A stretch of 61,343 nt of DNA, taken from contig CABXOW010000007.1 of the NCBI GenBank assembly GCA_902513955.1, positions 1 through 61,343 of the forward strand. Reading direction: 5' to 3'. The notes beneath the pieces are model-generated. The model did not search any database. It saw nothing but the letters and a program-made list of their open reading frames with translations, and had not been told where the DNA came from. Positions 47,685-56,965 of this stretch are shown one piece after another (the stretch's first letter is position 1; every line of letters begins with the position of its first letter). The position numbers and the translations under genes were made by a program. Source of the stretch: an uncultured Pelagibacteraceae bacterium (GTDB lineage Bacteria > Pseudomonadota > Alphaproteobacteria > Pelagibacterales > Pelagibacteraceae).

Positions 47685-48349
47685 TGGATCAAGAAATTTT
47701 AAATTCATACTCTAGACTCAATGACTTAAATGTTTCACGTGAAACATTTTTAGACTTTGAAAACTATATATCTATGATTCTTGAAAAAAATAAAAAAATT
47801 AACATAATTAGCCAAAATACATCATCTAAAAAGACTATAATTGACCGTCATATTATTGATTCCGCACAAATCATTGATTTTATTAACTTTAATTGTAATA
47901 CAACCACAGATTTAGGATCAGGAGGGGGTATGCCAGGAATTGTAGTGGCAATTATGCTTAAAAACATGAAAAATAATATGAATGTGCATCTTTATGAAAA
48001 AAGCTACCATAAAAGCCGTTTTTTAAAAGAAGTTTCAGAAAAACTAAATTTAAATACAAAAGTTTTTCAAAAAAATATTTTTGAAATAAAAAATTTAGAA
48101 ACAGGTACGATTATGTCGAGAGCTTTCAAGCCAATGCCGGTAGTTTTAGATTTAGTTTATAAAAATTTTTCTAAATATAACAATTTAATTTTTTTTATGG
48201 GAAAGAATGGAGAAAAAATATTTGAAAAATCTAAAAATGATTGGGACTTAGAGTACATAGAAAAAAAAAGTTTAACAAATGAGGATTCATTTTTATTAAA
48301 CATAAAAAAAATTAGTAAGAAAAATAAAAAAAGGTATAAGAAAAATTAA
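47684..48349 (+). CDS. rsmG: 16S rRNA (guanine-N7) methyltransferase RsmG
   Basis: RsmG methylates G527 of 16S rRNA. The 221-residue protein has the SAM-binding TTDLGSGGGMPGIVVAIML (about 73-91) and NIISQNTSSKKTIIDRHIIDS upstream. Residues 16-22 (N-V-S-R-E-T-F) are encoded by a perfect parS palindrome, so this part of the protein is constrained by chromosome partition. parA follows directly with no gap. Confidence 0.94.
   Translation: MDQEILNSYSRLNDLNVSRETFLDFENYISMILEKNKKINIISQNTSSKKTIIDRHIIDSAQIIDFINFNCNTTTDLGSGGGMPGIVVAIMLKNMKNNMNVHLYEKSYHKSRFLKEVSEKLNLNTKVFQKNIFEIKNLETGTIMSRAFKPMPVVLDLVYKNFSKYNNLIFFMGKNGEKIFEKSKNDWDLEYIEKKSLTNEDSFLLNIKKISKKNKKRYKKN
47731..47746. promoter_or_regulatory. 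parS centromere-like site (ParB binding)
   Basis: The 16-base palindrome TGTTTCACGTGAAACA is identical to the consensus bacterial parS. It lies inside rsmG, about 1.4 kb upstream of parB and 8.1 kb from the putative origin. ParB loads here and spreads, and ParA moves the complex. The surrounding codons encode V-S-R-E-T, a pattern seen in rsmG of many alphaproteobacteria for the same reason. Confidence 0.96.
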
Positions 48350-49144
48350 ATGCAAATTATTTCAGTAATAAATCAAAAGGGTGGGGTTGGAAAAACAACA
48401 ACTGTTATAAACTTAGCAGCCGGATTAACTCAACTTAATAAAAAAATTTTAGTTATTGATTTAGATCCTCAAGGAAATGCAACAACAGGTCTAGGATTAT
48501 CTAATATAGATAGCTCAAGTGACACAATTTATGGTGTACTGAATGGAACTAGAGAGATGAACGAGGTAATCAAGAAAACAAAGTTTGAAAATTTAGATAT
48601 CATTACCTCTAATGTAGACCTATCAGGACTTGAAGTCGAAACGGCTGACGATAGTAATAGAGCCTTTATATTAAATGCTAAATTAAGCGCTTATTTGAAC
48701 AATTCTAGAGGGTCATACGATTATGTTCTGATTGATTGTCCACCTTCCTTAAGTCTTCTTACAGTTATGGCGCTTGTCAGTTCCAATTCACTTTTGGTTC
48801 CATTACAAACAGAATTCTTTGCACTTGAGGGTCTAACCCAGTTAATGAAAACAATTGAGAGGATAAAAGTAAGTTTAAATCCTGATTTAAAAATCCGAGG
48901 GATCCTTTTGACCATGTATGACAAACGAAATAAGCTTTCCTCACAAGTCGAAAAGGAAGCTAGAGATTATTTTAGTGAAAAAGTTTATTCAACAGTAATA
49001 CCAAGGAATGTGAGATTGTCAGAAGCACCTTCACATGGAATGCCAGTTTTAATTTATGACAAATCCTGTCCTGGCAGCAAATCCTATTTTAGTTTTACTG
49101 ATGAATTTATAAATCAAGAGTCAACAATAGGAAGTGCTGCATAA
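48350..49144 (+). CDS. parA: chromosome partitioning ATPase ParA
   Basis: ParA is a Walker-type ATPase that segregates origins along the nucleoid. The 264-residue protein starts ISVINQKGGVGKTTTVINLA (4-23) with the deviant Walker A, has LLVIDLDPQGNATTG-type IDLDPQGNATTGLGL, and DYVLIDCPPSL (about 123-133). It overlaps parB by one base and abuts rsmG. Confidence 0.97.
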   Translation: MQIISVINQKGGVGKTTTVINLAAGLTQLNKKILVIDLDPQGNATTGLGLSNIDSSSDTIYGVLNGTREMNEVIKKTKFENLDIITSNVDLSGLEVETADDSNRAFILNAKLSAYLNNSRGSYDYVLIDCPPSLSLLTVMALVSSNSLLVPLQTEFFALEGLTQLMKTIERIKVSLNPDLKIRGILLTMYDKRNKLSSQVEKEARDYFSEKVYSTVIPRNVRLSEAPSHGMPVLIYDKSCPGSKSYFSFTDEFINQESTIGSAA

Positions 49145-49986
49145 TGGATAAAATTAAAAAGGGTCTAGGAAGAGGTTTGTCATCACTAATTGGCGAAACT
49201 AAAGTAGAGGTTCAAAAAAATCAGTTATCAATAAGTGATTTAATACCAAATAAATACCAACCAAGAAAAAATTTTGATGAGACAAACTTAGAGGATTTAA
49301 CAAATTCTATAAAAGAAAGGGGGATGATACAGCCGATCATAGTTAGAAAATCAAATAACGAAGATTCAAAATTTGAAATAATTGCAGGGGAGAGAAGGTG
49401 GCTAGCAGCACAGAGAGCAGGCATGCATAATGTTCCTGTGGTAATCACAGAAGCAGATGATTTAAAATCTTTAGAGTTTTCGATAGTTGAAAATGTTCAA
49501 AGACATGATTTAAATCCTCTTGAAGAAGCTCAAGGTTATAAACGCTTAATAGACGAATTTTCCTATGATCAAGAAAAGGTTTCAAAATTTATAGGTAAAA
49601 GTAGAAGCTATATAACGAACTCTTTGAGAATACTAACCTTACCAGACGAAGTTATAAAATTAATAGAATCTAAAAAACTATCGACAGGGCATGCTAAGAT
49701 TTTAGTAGGCCTGAACAATGCAAGTTTTGTAGCTAATAAAATTATAGAAAATAAACTTTCAGTAAGACAAGCAGAAAATTTTGTTCAATTATTTAAAAAG
49801 AAAAGACAAAAGTCGAAGATCACAAAAGACACTAATATTATAGCTCTTGAACTTTCAGTATCAAATAAAATAGGATTAAATGTGGAAATACAAAATAACA
49901 AGAGGAATAAAGGAAAAATTTCGTTTGAGTATAAAGACCTAGATCAGCTAAATAAAATTATAGATATAATTAAATCTAATTATTAG
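49144..49986 (+). CDS. parB: chromosome partitioning protein ParB
   Basis: ParB is the parS-binding CTPase clamp. The 280-residue protein begins KKGLGRGLSSLIGE, the ParA-stimulating tail. It has the CTP-binding AGERRWLAAQRAG (81-93) and ENVQRHDLNPLEEA (about 113-126), the helix-turn-helix around KVSKFIGKSRSYITNSLRIL, and a C-terminal dimerisation domain. It converges with holA by an 11-bp overlap. Confidence 0.96.
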   Translation: MDKIKKGLGRGLSSLIGETKVEVQKNQLSISDLIPNKYQPRKNFDETNLEDLTNSIKERGMIQPIIVRKSNNEDSKFEIIAGERRWLAAQRAGMHNVPVVITEADDLKSLEFSIVENVQRHDLNPLEEAQGYKRLIDEFSYDQEKVSKFIGKSRSYITNSLRILTLPDEVIKLIESKKLSTGHAKILVGLNNASFVANKIIENKLSVRQAENFVQLFKKKRQKSKITKDTNIIALELSVSNKIGLNVEIQNNKRNKGKISFEYKDLDQLNKIIDIIKSNY

Positions 49987-50968
49987 ATTCTTTAGAAGAT
50001 TGATCTAAAACAAAATCTGTAACTACATTAACAGAATTATTAATATTTTTTTTAATTAACAATTCAATCTCGTTAAGTTTAAAAATGAGTCCTTTGATAT
50101 TTTTTGCTTTCCATTTGTAGATTTGCTGTTTAGTAATTTCTTTATCTTTCCAAAAAATTGGTGGTTTTGCAGAGGATATTGTTAAATCTATATTATTATT
50201 AGCCTCAAATGTAGTTGAAAGTACTAGTATTTTTTTAGCTTTAATTATGAATGATCTAATAATCATTATGCAGTCTTCACTAGTAAAAATATTTTCATTC
50301 AAAATACTAATAATTTTCTTTTTATTTTTAACTAGACAGTTATCTACAAGCTCTGAAATACTATGATTTTCATTTAAATTAATTAGTTTTGATAGAACTT
50401 CACTGGTAATTGTTTTTCCATTTTTATTAAAATATTCTATTTTTTTTAGTTCATTTATAAGAGCTTCTCTATCTCCACCGCATTTACTCACTATTAAGTT
50501 AATATTTGCTGATGAAATTGAAATTTTTTTTTCTCTTAAAAAATTATAAGATAGTTTATATAAAGTTTGATCAGTATCAGGATAAAAAGGTATGCAAATA
50601 CATTTTTTATCTTTTTCAAAAAAAGACCTTAATTTTGATTTTTTTTCTAAATTGTCAGAATTAGTAATAATAGTTATATCTTCAAGATTTTTTGAATTTA
50701 AAATTTCGATTACCTTTAAAATTTTATCAGTTGCTCTTCTAATTATAATAATTTTTTCTTGCTCAAAAAGAGATTTAGATAAAATATTTTCAATAAAATT
50801 ATCCTCATTATCTAAAATTTCTTTTTCTTCATAATTTAAAATTTTGTTTTTATCCTTAATTAATATTTTAATAGTTTCATTTTTTAAACCTTCATTCTTT
50901 CCATAAAATAAAAATAAATGATTAATATTTTGATCTATTTTTTGTGTCTCAAAAAATTTTAAAATCAT
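49976..50968 (-). CDS. holA: DNA polymerase III delta subunit
   Basis: HolA is the clamp-loader wrench that opens the beta ring. The 330-residue protein is recognised by HLFLFYGKNEGLKNETIKIL, SLFEQEKIIIIRRATDKI and SKCGGDREALINELKKIEYF (about 167-186). It follows lptE by a one-base overlap, in the alphaproteobacterial order leuS-lptE-holA facing parB. Sequence identity to E. coli is low, as for all delta subunits. Confidence 0.9.
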   Translation of the reverse strand: MILKFFETQKIDQNINHLFLFYGKNEGLKNETIKILIKDKNKILNYEEKEILDNEDNFIENILSKSLFEQEKIIIIRRATDKILKVIEILNSKNLEDITIITNSDNLEKKSKLRSFFEKDKKCICIPFYPDTDQTLYKLSYNFLREKKISISSANINLIVSKCGGDREALINELKKIEYFNKNGKTITSEVLSKLINLNENHSISELVDNCLVKNKKKIISILNENIFTSEDCIMIIRSFIIKAKKILVLSTTFEANNNIDLTISSAKPPIFWKDKEITKQQIYKWKAKNIKGLIFKLNEIELLIKKNINNSVNVVTDFVLDQSSKESNN

Positions 50969-51417
50969 TAATTAATAATTAATTCTGATATAAGTTTATA
51001 AGTTATAGAAGAAGCAAAACTTTGTTTAATAGATTTTTCATATTCAGTTTCTTCAAATTTATCAGTCATACTTTCCATAATTTTTTTTTCAGATATTTTT
51101 ATCTCTTTATTACTAGATTTTACTAAAAATATTACTTCAGCCACGAGCTCATAATTTGTAATCTCACCAGCCCCATCTTTGCTCAAAACAATTTTATTAT
51201 ATTCACTTTTTGCTTCTATATAAATTTTGTTATCAACATCTTTATTTTTATATTGATTTAAATTTGTTTTTAAAAAATTATTTAACTCTCTATCTCCTGT
51301 AAAATTAACTTGTTCAATTGAAAAATTAACATTATTATTTTTTAAATAAATTGGTGTAAACCCACAATTTGTTAAAACAAATATCAAAGAAATAATTAAA
51401 ATATTTTTTTTTATCAT
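50968..51417 (-). CDS. lptE: LPS-assembly lipoprotein LptE
   Basis: A 149-residue lipoprotein. The signal peptide is ILIISLIFVLTNCGFTPIY with the lipobox Cys at 18. The mature part has IEQVNFTGDRELNNFLKTNL and a C-terminal helix, as in LptE, which plugs the LptD barrel at the outer membrane. The assignment rests on the position between leuS and holA and the C-G-F-x-P-x-Y motif. Confidence 0.86.
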   Translation of the reverse strand: MIKKNILIISLIFVLTNCGFTPIYLKNNNVNFSIEQVNFTGDRELNNFLKTNLNQYKNKDVDNKIYIEAKSEYNKIVLSKDGAGEITNYELVAEVIFLVKSSNKEIKISEKKIMESMTDKFEETEYEKSIKQSFASSITYKLISELIIN

Positions 51418-51418
51418 T

Positions 51419-53953
51419 TTAGGCTGTTATTATATTAATTAGTTTGTTTGGTATAAATATTTTTTTTTTAATTTCTTTATTAACCAAATATCCATTTAAT
51501 TTATTATCTTTTTTTATTTCTGTTAACAGCATATCTTCACTTGTATCTTTTTTAGAAACTATAATCTTTCTAGTTTTGCCATTAAACTGAATAATAAATT
51601 TAATATTATCCTCCAATAAAATCTTTTTATCTATTATTGGCCATAATATTTTTTCATTTATATTTATCATTTCCATACATTCGCTAGAAAAATGAGGTAA
51701 TACGGGGCTAATAGTTATTAAAATTTTTTTATAATTTTCAACTAATTTTTCTTTTTCAATTTTATTCAATACTATTTTATTTAAGGCAGTATGAATCTCA
51801 TGAAAATTAGCGACTATTTTATTATAAGAAAAATTTTCAATGTTATGAGTAATTTCTTTTATAAATTTATTAGTTAATTTTTCTAAATCATTATCTGAGT
51901 TAGATGGATGATTAGCTTCTATTTCTTGAATTATTTTTTGATTTAAAACCCACAATCTTTGAATAAATTTATATGCTGATTTTATACCTTCTTCTGACCA
52001 TTGAACATCTTTTTCAGGAGGACTATCAGATAAAATAAATAATCTGACAGAGTCAGCACCATAATCTTTTATTATTTTTTCAGGATCTATAGTGTTTTTT
52101 TTTGATTTTGACATTGATTCAGAAGGGCCGACTTTTACAAGTTCTTCATTATCTTTTAGAAATTTTTGTCCATTTATAGTAACTATTTCATCTGGACTAA
52201 CCCAATTATTATTTTTATCTTTATATGTTTCATGACAAACCATACCTTGTGTAAACAAACCTCTAAAAGGCTCTTTGATACTAAAGGAATTATTTTCATA
52301 TGATAAAGCATGCATAAAAAATCTTGAATACAATAGATGAAGAATGGCGTGTTCTACACCTCCAATATATTGATCTACAGGCATCCAGTATTTTACTTCC
52401 TCAGAATTAAAACCATAATTGGTGTTATTAGGTGAGCAGAACCTTAGAAAATACCAAGAAGAGTCGACAAATGTATCAAGTGTGTCTGTTTCTCTGGTGC
52501 ATCTTTTGCCATCAATAATGATATTTTTCCATTCGGTTATTTCATCAAGTGGATTTCCGGTTGAACTTAATTCTTCTATTTTTGGTAACTGTACAGGAAG
52601 CATATCTTTTGGAATCTTAACTGGATTATTATCCTCATCATATGCTATTGGAATAGGACATCCCCAGTATCTTTGACGAGAGATACCCCAGTCTTTTAGC
52701 CTGTAATTAGTTTTTTTTTGACCTATATTATTTTTTTCTACGTAACTAATTGTTTTAGGAATTGATTCGTCAGGAACTTTTAAATTATCTAAAAATTTGG
52801 AATTAAATAAATAACCAGGTTCTGTGAAAGCTTTATCTTTAATTGAAAAATTTTCATCTTTTTTAGGCCTTACTACAGGTGTAACTTTTAAATTGTATTT
52901 TTTTGCAAAATCTAAATCTCTTTGGTCGTGTGCAGGACATCCAAATACAGCACCCAATCCATAGTCCATTAAAACAAAATTAGCAAAATAAACTGGTACT
53001 TTTATATTTTCATCTAAAGGATTGATTGCTAACAAATCAGTTTTGAAACCAAGTTTATCAGCCGCTGCAATTGACTCCTCTGTTGTTCCAGTTTTAGAGC
53101 ATTCTTTTTTAAATTTAATAAATTCAGGATCATTCGCATAAAATTTTGCAATTGGATGGTCTACTGAAACTGCTAAAAAAGACATACCAAATAAGGTGTC
53201 TGGTCTTGTTGTATAGCATTCAATTTCATTAATTTTTTTTTCTGAATGAATCTTAAATTTTATTTCACAGCCATAAGATTTTCCAATCCAATTTTTTTGC
53301 ATTACTTTAACTTTATTTGGCCAATCTTTAAGAGTATCTAAACTCTCGAGAAGCTCTTTAGAAAACTTTGTAATTTTAAAAAACCATTGATTCAGCTTTT
53401 TTCTCTCAACAATTGCCCCTGATCGCCATCCTTTACCATCAATTACTTGCTCATTAGCTAAAACTGTGTTGTCTACTGGATCCCAATTAACATAGCTTTC
53501 CTTTCTGTAAACCAATTCTTTGTCATAAAGCTCTAAAAAAAATTCTTGTTGGTGTTTATAATAATCGGGTGAACAGGTAGAAATTTCTTTATCCCAATCT
53601 ATCGATAAACCAAGTTTTTTTAGTTGAGCTTTCATTACTGAAATATTTTTTTCAGTCCACGTTTTTGGATCTAATTTGTTTTGTCTTGCAGCATTTTCAG
53701 CCGGCATTCCAAAAGAGTCCCACCCCATTGGATGAAGCACATTATAATCTTGTAAAGTTTTATATCTTGCTAATACATCTCCAATTGTATAATTCCTAAC
53801 ATGGCCCATGTGAATTTTTCCTGATGGATATGGAAACATTTCCAGACAATAAAATTTTTTTTTATTTTTATCTACTTCGGTAGAAAAAGTTTTATTGTCT
53901 TTCCAAACTTTTTGCCATTTTAATTCTATTTCTTTAAAATTATATCTTTCCAC
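51419..53953 (-). CDS. leuS: leucyl-tRNA synthetase
   Basis: LeuS charges tRNA-Leu. The 844-residue class I synthetase has [20 protein letters not shown] (40-59, HIGH motif), the CP1 editing domain ([16 protein letters not shown] near residue 246), the zinc or leucine-specific region, and [14 protein letters not shown] near residue 613 (KMSKS motif). The anticodon domain ends in LINIITA. It ends 1 bp before lptE, and a DUF3576 lipoprotein gene precedes it by 38 bp. Confidence 0.97.
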   Translation of the reverse strand: MERYNFKEIELKWQKVWKDNKTFSTEVDKNKKKFYCLEMFPYPSGKIHMGHVRNYTIGDVLARYKTLQDYNVLHPMGWDSFGMPAENAARQNKLDPKTWTEKNISVMKAQLKKLGLSIDWDKEISTCSPDYYKHQQEFFLELYDKELVYRKESYVNWDPVDNTVLANEQVIDGKGWRSGAIVERKKLNQWFFKITKFSKELLESLDTLKDWPNKVKVMQKNWIGKSYGCEIKFKIHSEKKINEIECYTTRPDTLFGMSFLAVSVDHPIAKFYANDPEFIKFKKECSKTGTTEESIAAADKLGFKTDLLAINPLDENIKVPVYFANFVLMDYGLGAVFGCPAHDQRDLDFAKKYNLKVTPVVRPKKDENFSIKDKAFTEPGYLFNSKFLDNLKVPDESIPKTISYVEKNNIGQKKTNYRLKDWGISRQRYWGCPIPIAYDEDNNPVKIPKDMLPVQLPKIEELSSTGNPLDEITEWKNIIIDGKRCTRETDTLDTFVDSSWYFLRFCSPNNTNYGFNSEEVKYWMPVDQYIGGVEHAILHLLYSRFFMHALSYENNSFSIKEPFRGLFTQGMVCHETYKDKNNNWVSPDEIVTINGQKFLKDNEELVKVGPSESMSKSKKNTIDPEKIIKDYGADSVRLFILSDSPPEKDVQWSEEGIKSAYKFIQRLWVLNQKIIQEIEANHPSNSDNDLEKLTNKFIKEITHNIENFSYNKIVANFHEIHTALNKIVLNKIEKEKLVENYKKILITISPVLPHFSSECMEMININEKILWPIIDKKILLEDNIKFIIQFNGKTRKIIVSKKDTSEDMLLTEIKKDNKLNGYLVNKEIKKKIFIPNKLINIITA

Positions 53954-53991
53954 GAAATCTAATATTATCTAAAATATATTTTTAACCAAAC

Positions 53992-54558
53992 TTATTTAGC
54001 CTCTGGGTTGCTAGACCACATATTATTTTTTGGTTTTTCTAAGTTTTGTTTTTTATATATAGTTGCCTTCTTCAAAATTTCTTTTTTAAGCTCACTAACC
54101 AAAACATCATTTGACTCTAAATATTTACAATCTATTAAACTCGTTTCACATCTTCTAGTAAAAACTTTTATATTTAATGCATCAGATCTAATTTCATTTG
54201 TAAGAAATCTGATAGTTATTTTTATACTTTCATTTGAATTTTGATCATTTGAATACCAGTCTGTAATAATTATTCCCCCGCTATAATTAACTGAAGTAAG
54301 GGGCATAAAATCAATTATGTCTAGAGAGGCTCTCCAAAGTTCGTTAGAGCTTGCAAATTCAAAAACACCACCTTTTTGTTTTCCAAGGTCCATTATTTTG
54401 AAACCACGGCCCTCTTCAAGATTCTTTTTCACACGTTCAGCTGGATCTGGTGAGTTTTTTCTGGCATCACCACCTGGAAGCTTTCCATTACAACCAATTA
54501 ACAAAAAAGAAAAAATTGTAATAAAACTTAGTATTTTAAGGTTTTTTGTTTTATTCAT
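53992..54558 (-). CDS. DUF3576 lipoprotein
   Basis: A 188-residue lipoprotein. The start at 54558 gives a signal peptide with lipobox LLIGCNGK (Cys near 23); a longer frame adds only nine residues. The mature part begins PGGDARKNSPDPAERVKKN, and LWRASLDIIDFMPLTSVNYSGGIIITDWY is the DUF3576 core. Members sit upstream of leuS in many alphaproteobacteria; function unknown, probably outer-membrane related, which fits the LptE neighbour. Confidence 0.9.
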   Translation of the reverse strand: MNKTKNLKILSFITIFSFLLIGCNGKLPGGDARKNSPDPAERVKKNLEEGRGFKIMDLGKQKGGVFEFASSNELWRASLDIIDFMPLTSVNYSGGIIITDWYSNDQNSNESIKITIRFLTNEIRSDALNIKVFTRRCETSLIDCKYLESNDVLVSELKKEILKKATIYKKQNLEKPKNNMWSSNPEAK

Positions 54559-54628
54559 ATTGGTAATTTTCGAAATCTTATACAATAATTAGTTAATTTT
54601 ACCTAAATTTATCAATAAATCATGAATA

Positions 54629-54646
54629 TGTTGCAAATTTGCAACA
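54629..54646. promoter_or_regulatory. 18-bp perfect palindrome upstream of the porin gene
   Basis: TGTTGCAAATTTGCAACA reads the same on both strands for 18 bases and lies 114 bp before the porin ATG, in the 202-bp gap between the divergent DUF3576 and porin genes. Its symmetry suggests an operator for a dimeric regulator, or a small hairpin. I cannot name the regulator. A consensus Shine-Dalgarno (AAGGAG) precedes the porin start. Confidence 0.55.
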
Positions 54647-54760
54647 CATTGTATTTTTCTCATGATAGCTTGAAAATTAAGGAAAATATCAAGCAATTAT
54701 TAGATATAAAACCAATGTTTATTATTAATAATAACAAATAAATATAAAGGAGTAATTAAT

Positions 54761-55729
54761 ATGAACAATTTTAAAAAAATAGGTTTAACTGCTTTAGCAG
54801 CTTCACTTGTTTCTGTATCAGCAAATGCTGGTGCATTATCAATGTCAGGTGCAGCGTCAATGAATGTTGGCGGTTACAGCGGTGCCGAACATGATGGAGG
54901 AACTACTTTCTCTATGGGTAACCAGTTTACTGTAACTGGTGGTGGAGAATTAGATAACGGTTTGACTGTTGCTATATCTTATCAATTAGATGATAATTAT
55001 GGTAAAACTGGTCCTTTCGATGATCATTCAGTAACTGTTAGTTCTGATGCAATGGGATCTTTAACACTACACGGACACGGTGGTGGTTCAGCTACTTCAG
55101 GTATGGACGCTACTGCAGCCGGTAACGTATGGGATACGTTCGATGGTGCAAGAGGTCAAGTAACAGCTGTTGGGCACTCTAACTCAGCACCTGGAAACAA
55201 CTCATTGAATTACACAATGCCAACTATTATGGATGGTGTTGCTGTAGCTCTATCATACCAACCGCAACAATCTGGAAACACTATTGATTCTGGAACTGGT
55301 TATGCAATAACTTACACTGGTGTTGAAGGATTAACATTAGTTTACAGTAACTCTGATATAGTAGGAACAACTTCTGATTTATCAGGTGATCAAACTGCAT
55401 GGAAAGCATCTTATGCATATGGTCCAGTAACTGCTACTATGACTTCAAGTGAGTACGATGTAACAACTACTACTTCTGACCAAGATGTGTCATCTTATGC
55501 TGTGTCTTACACAATATCTGATGAAATGTCAGTTACTTACGGTACAGAAACTATCGAGAGTACAAACTCTGGACACGTTGATGCTGAGTACACTGTAGTT
55601 AAAGGTTCTTACACTTCAGGCGGTATGACTGTTACAGCTCAATTGAAAGAAGCTGAAAACATTGACCACAGCACAAATGCTAACGCAGACTTCGAATACT
55701 GGGGTCTTGGTCTTGCATTTGCATTCTAA
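54761..55729 (+). CDS. Gram-negative porin
   Basis: A 322-residue outer-membrane beta-barrel. The signal peptide is residues 1-23 (LTALAASLVSVSANA with cleavage after ANA). The mature protein is rich in Gly, Ser and Thr in alternating strands (LTVAISYQLDD, MSVTYGTETI), and ends in phenylalanine (LGLAFAF), the BAM signal. Its length and the GALSMSGAASMNVGGYSG start resemble SAR11 porins. Codon use is much less AT-biased than the neighbours, consistent with high expression. It has its own terminator. Confidence 0.9.
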   Translation: MNNFKKIGLTALAASLVSVSANAGALSMSGAASMNVGGYSGAEHDGGTTFSMGNQFTVTGGGELDNGLTVAISYQLDDNYGKTGPFDDHSVTVSSDAMGSLTLHGHGGGSATSGMDATAAGNVWDTFDGARGQVTAVGHSNSAPGNNSLNYTMPTIMDGVAVALSYQPQQSGNTIDSGTGYAITYTGVEGLTLVYSNSDIVGTTSDLSGDQTAWKASYAYGPVTATMTSSEYDVTTTTSDQDVSSYAVSYTISDEMSVTYGTETIESTNSGHVDAEYTVVKGSYTSGGMTVTAQLKEAENIDHSTNANADFEYWGLGLAFAF

Positions 55730-55753
55730 TTTAATTTAGATACAAATTATATT

Positions 55754-55782
55754 AAAGGGCCCCTTTTAAGGGGCCTTTTTTT
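55754..55782 (+). terminator. rho-independent terminator after the porin
   Basis: A GGCCCC / GGGGCC stem extended by G-U and three A-T pairs encloses a 6-base loop TTTTAA and is followed by T7. It starts 25 bp after the porin stop and ends at the convergent ThiE-like gene. Confidence 0.92.
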
Positions 55783-56308
55783 ATTTAAAATAAGATATTC
55801 CAGCAAAACCAAAACAATCTAATAGTTTTAGTTTTTTTAGGTTTTTATTAGAAATACCACCAAGTGCTACGACTTTTATATTTGTTAATTTGGCAAGTAA
55901 TTTAAATTTATTAATTCCTAAATAGTTTTTATTTTTTTTAAATATTGAGGATAAAAATATAATCTTAACCAATTGTTTTTCTTTTATTTTTATCTCCTTA
56001 TTATTGTGAGCAGACCCAAGTAGTAAAAATTTCTTTGTTAAAGAGAAAGAAAGATGTTTCGTATCTTTACTAAAAGATGGAATATAAGCTCCATCCAAGT
56101 TAAGGTTTAAAGCTAACCTAACATTATTTGATAAAAAAAATTTATAACCTTTTTTTTTACAAAATTTTTTAAGACTGATGATTGTATTTAAATTATTTTC
56201 CGAACCATAATTTCTAAGTATTATGCCCGTATTTTTATCAAGTTTACCTATATTATTTGTATCAAATTTATTAATAAAGTAATATTTACTTGGTAAATTT
56301 ACATGCAT
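55781..56308 (-). CDS. thiamine phosphate synthase/TenI-like protein, degenerate
   Basis: A 175-residue TIM-barrel protein of the ThiE/TenI superfamily. Recognisable parts are NKFDTNN near the start, GAYIPSFSKD in place of the usual H-x-G-Q-x-D, LLGSAHNNKEI, and VVALGGISNKNLKKL near the C-terminus. Several ThiE catalytic residues are not evident, so a TenI-like aminohydrolase, or a role we cannot name, is as likely as thiamine phosphate synthesis. I start at 56308, whose ATG overlaps that of the divergent YggS gene within the six bases ATGCAT. The 20-residue upstream extension would overlap more. Confidence 0.75.
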   Translation of the reverse strand: MHVNLPSKYYFINKFDTNNIGKLDKNTGIILRNYGSENNLNTIISLKKFCKKKGYKFFLSNNVRLALNLNLDGAYIPSFSKDTKHLSFSLTKKFLLLGSAHNNKEIKIKEKQLVKIIFLSSIFKKNKNYLGINKFKLLAKLTNIKVVALGGISNKNLKKLKLLDCFGFAGISYFK

Positions 56309-56965
56309 AATTCTATTCAAAAATATAAAGATATTATTAGTGCAATTGATAGAAAAATAGAAGAACAAAAAATTAATTTAACTCCAAAAGTTATTGCGGT
56401 ATCTAAAACTTTCAAATTAGAAAAAATTATTCCATTAATAGAATATGGTCATTTAGATTATGGGGAAAATAAAGTTCAAGAAGCTATAGATAAGTGGTCA
56501 GATATAAAGCTAAAAAACCAAAATATTAAACTTCATTTAATTGGCAAACTTCAAACAAATAAAGTAAAGCATGCTATAAAAATATTTGACTATATACATT
56601 CGGTTGACAGTACGAAACTTGCAAAAAAAATTGCAGATGAGCAATATAAACAAAATAAAAATGTTAAGTTATTTATTCAAGTAAATATTGGGAAAGAAGA
56701 TCAGAAATCTGGTGTTGATGTTGATGAAATTGGTGATTTAATAAGTTTTTCAAATCAAATGAATTTAAATATTATTGGATTAATGTGTATTCCTCCTGCA
56801 AATGAGAAACCTGATAAATATTTTAAACAAATTAAGCTGTTAAATAAAAAATTTAATTTATCAGAAATAAGTATGGGTATGTCATCAGATTATTTAAAAG
56901 CAGTTGAAAATTCTTCTACATATTTAAGAATTGGTTCGAGTATTTTTGGTTCAAGAAATCAGTAG
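56303..56965 (+). CDS. YggS family pyridoxal phosphate homeostasis protein
   Basis: A 220-residue alanine-racemase-fold PLP-binding protein that regulates vitamin B6 pools. Diagnostic parts are VIAVSKTFKLEKIIPLIEYG (with the PLP-binding Lys near 36), YGENKVQEAIDKW, HLIGKLQTNKVK, VNIGKEDQKSGVD, and LSEISMGMSSDYLKAV. It starts inside the ATG of the divergent ThiE-like gene and ends in a 7-bp convergent overlap with the L,D-transpeptidase. Confidence 0.94.
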   Translation: MHNSIQKYKDIISAIDRKIEEQKINLTPKVIAVSKTFKLEKIIPLIEYGHLDYGENKVQEAIDKWSDIKLKNQNIKLHLIGKLQTNKVKHAIKIFDYIHSVDSTKLAKKIADEQYKQNKNVKLFIQVNIGKEDQKSGVDVDEIGDLISFSNQMNLNIIGLMCIPPANEKPDKYFKQIKLLNKKFNLSEISMGMSSDYLKAVENSSTYLRIGSSIFGSRNQ

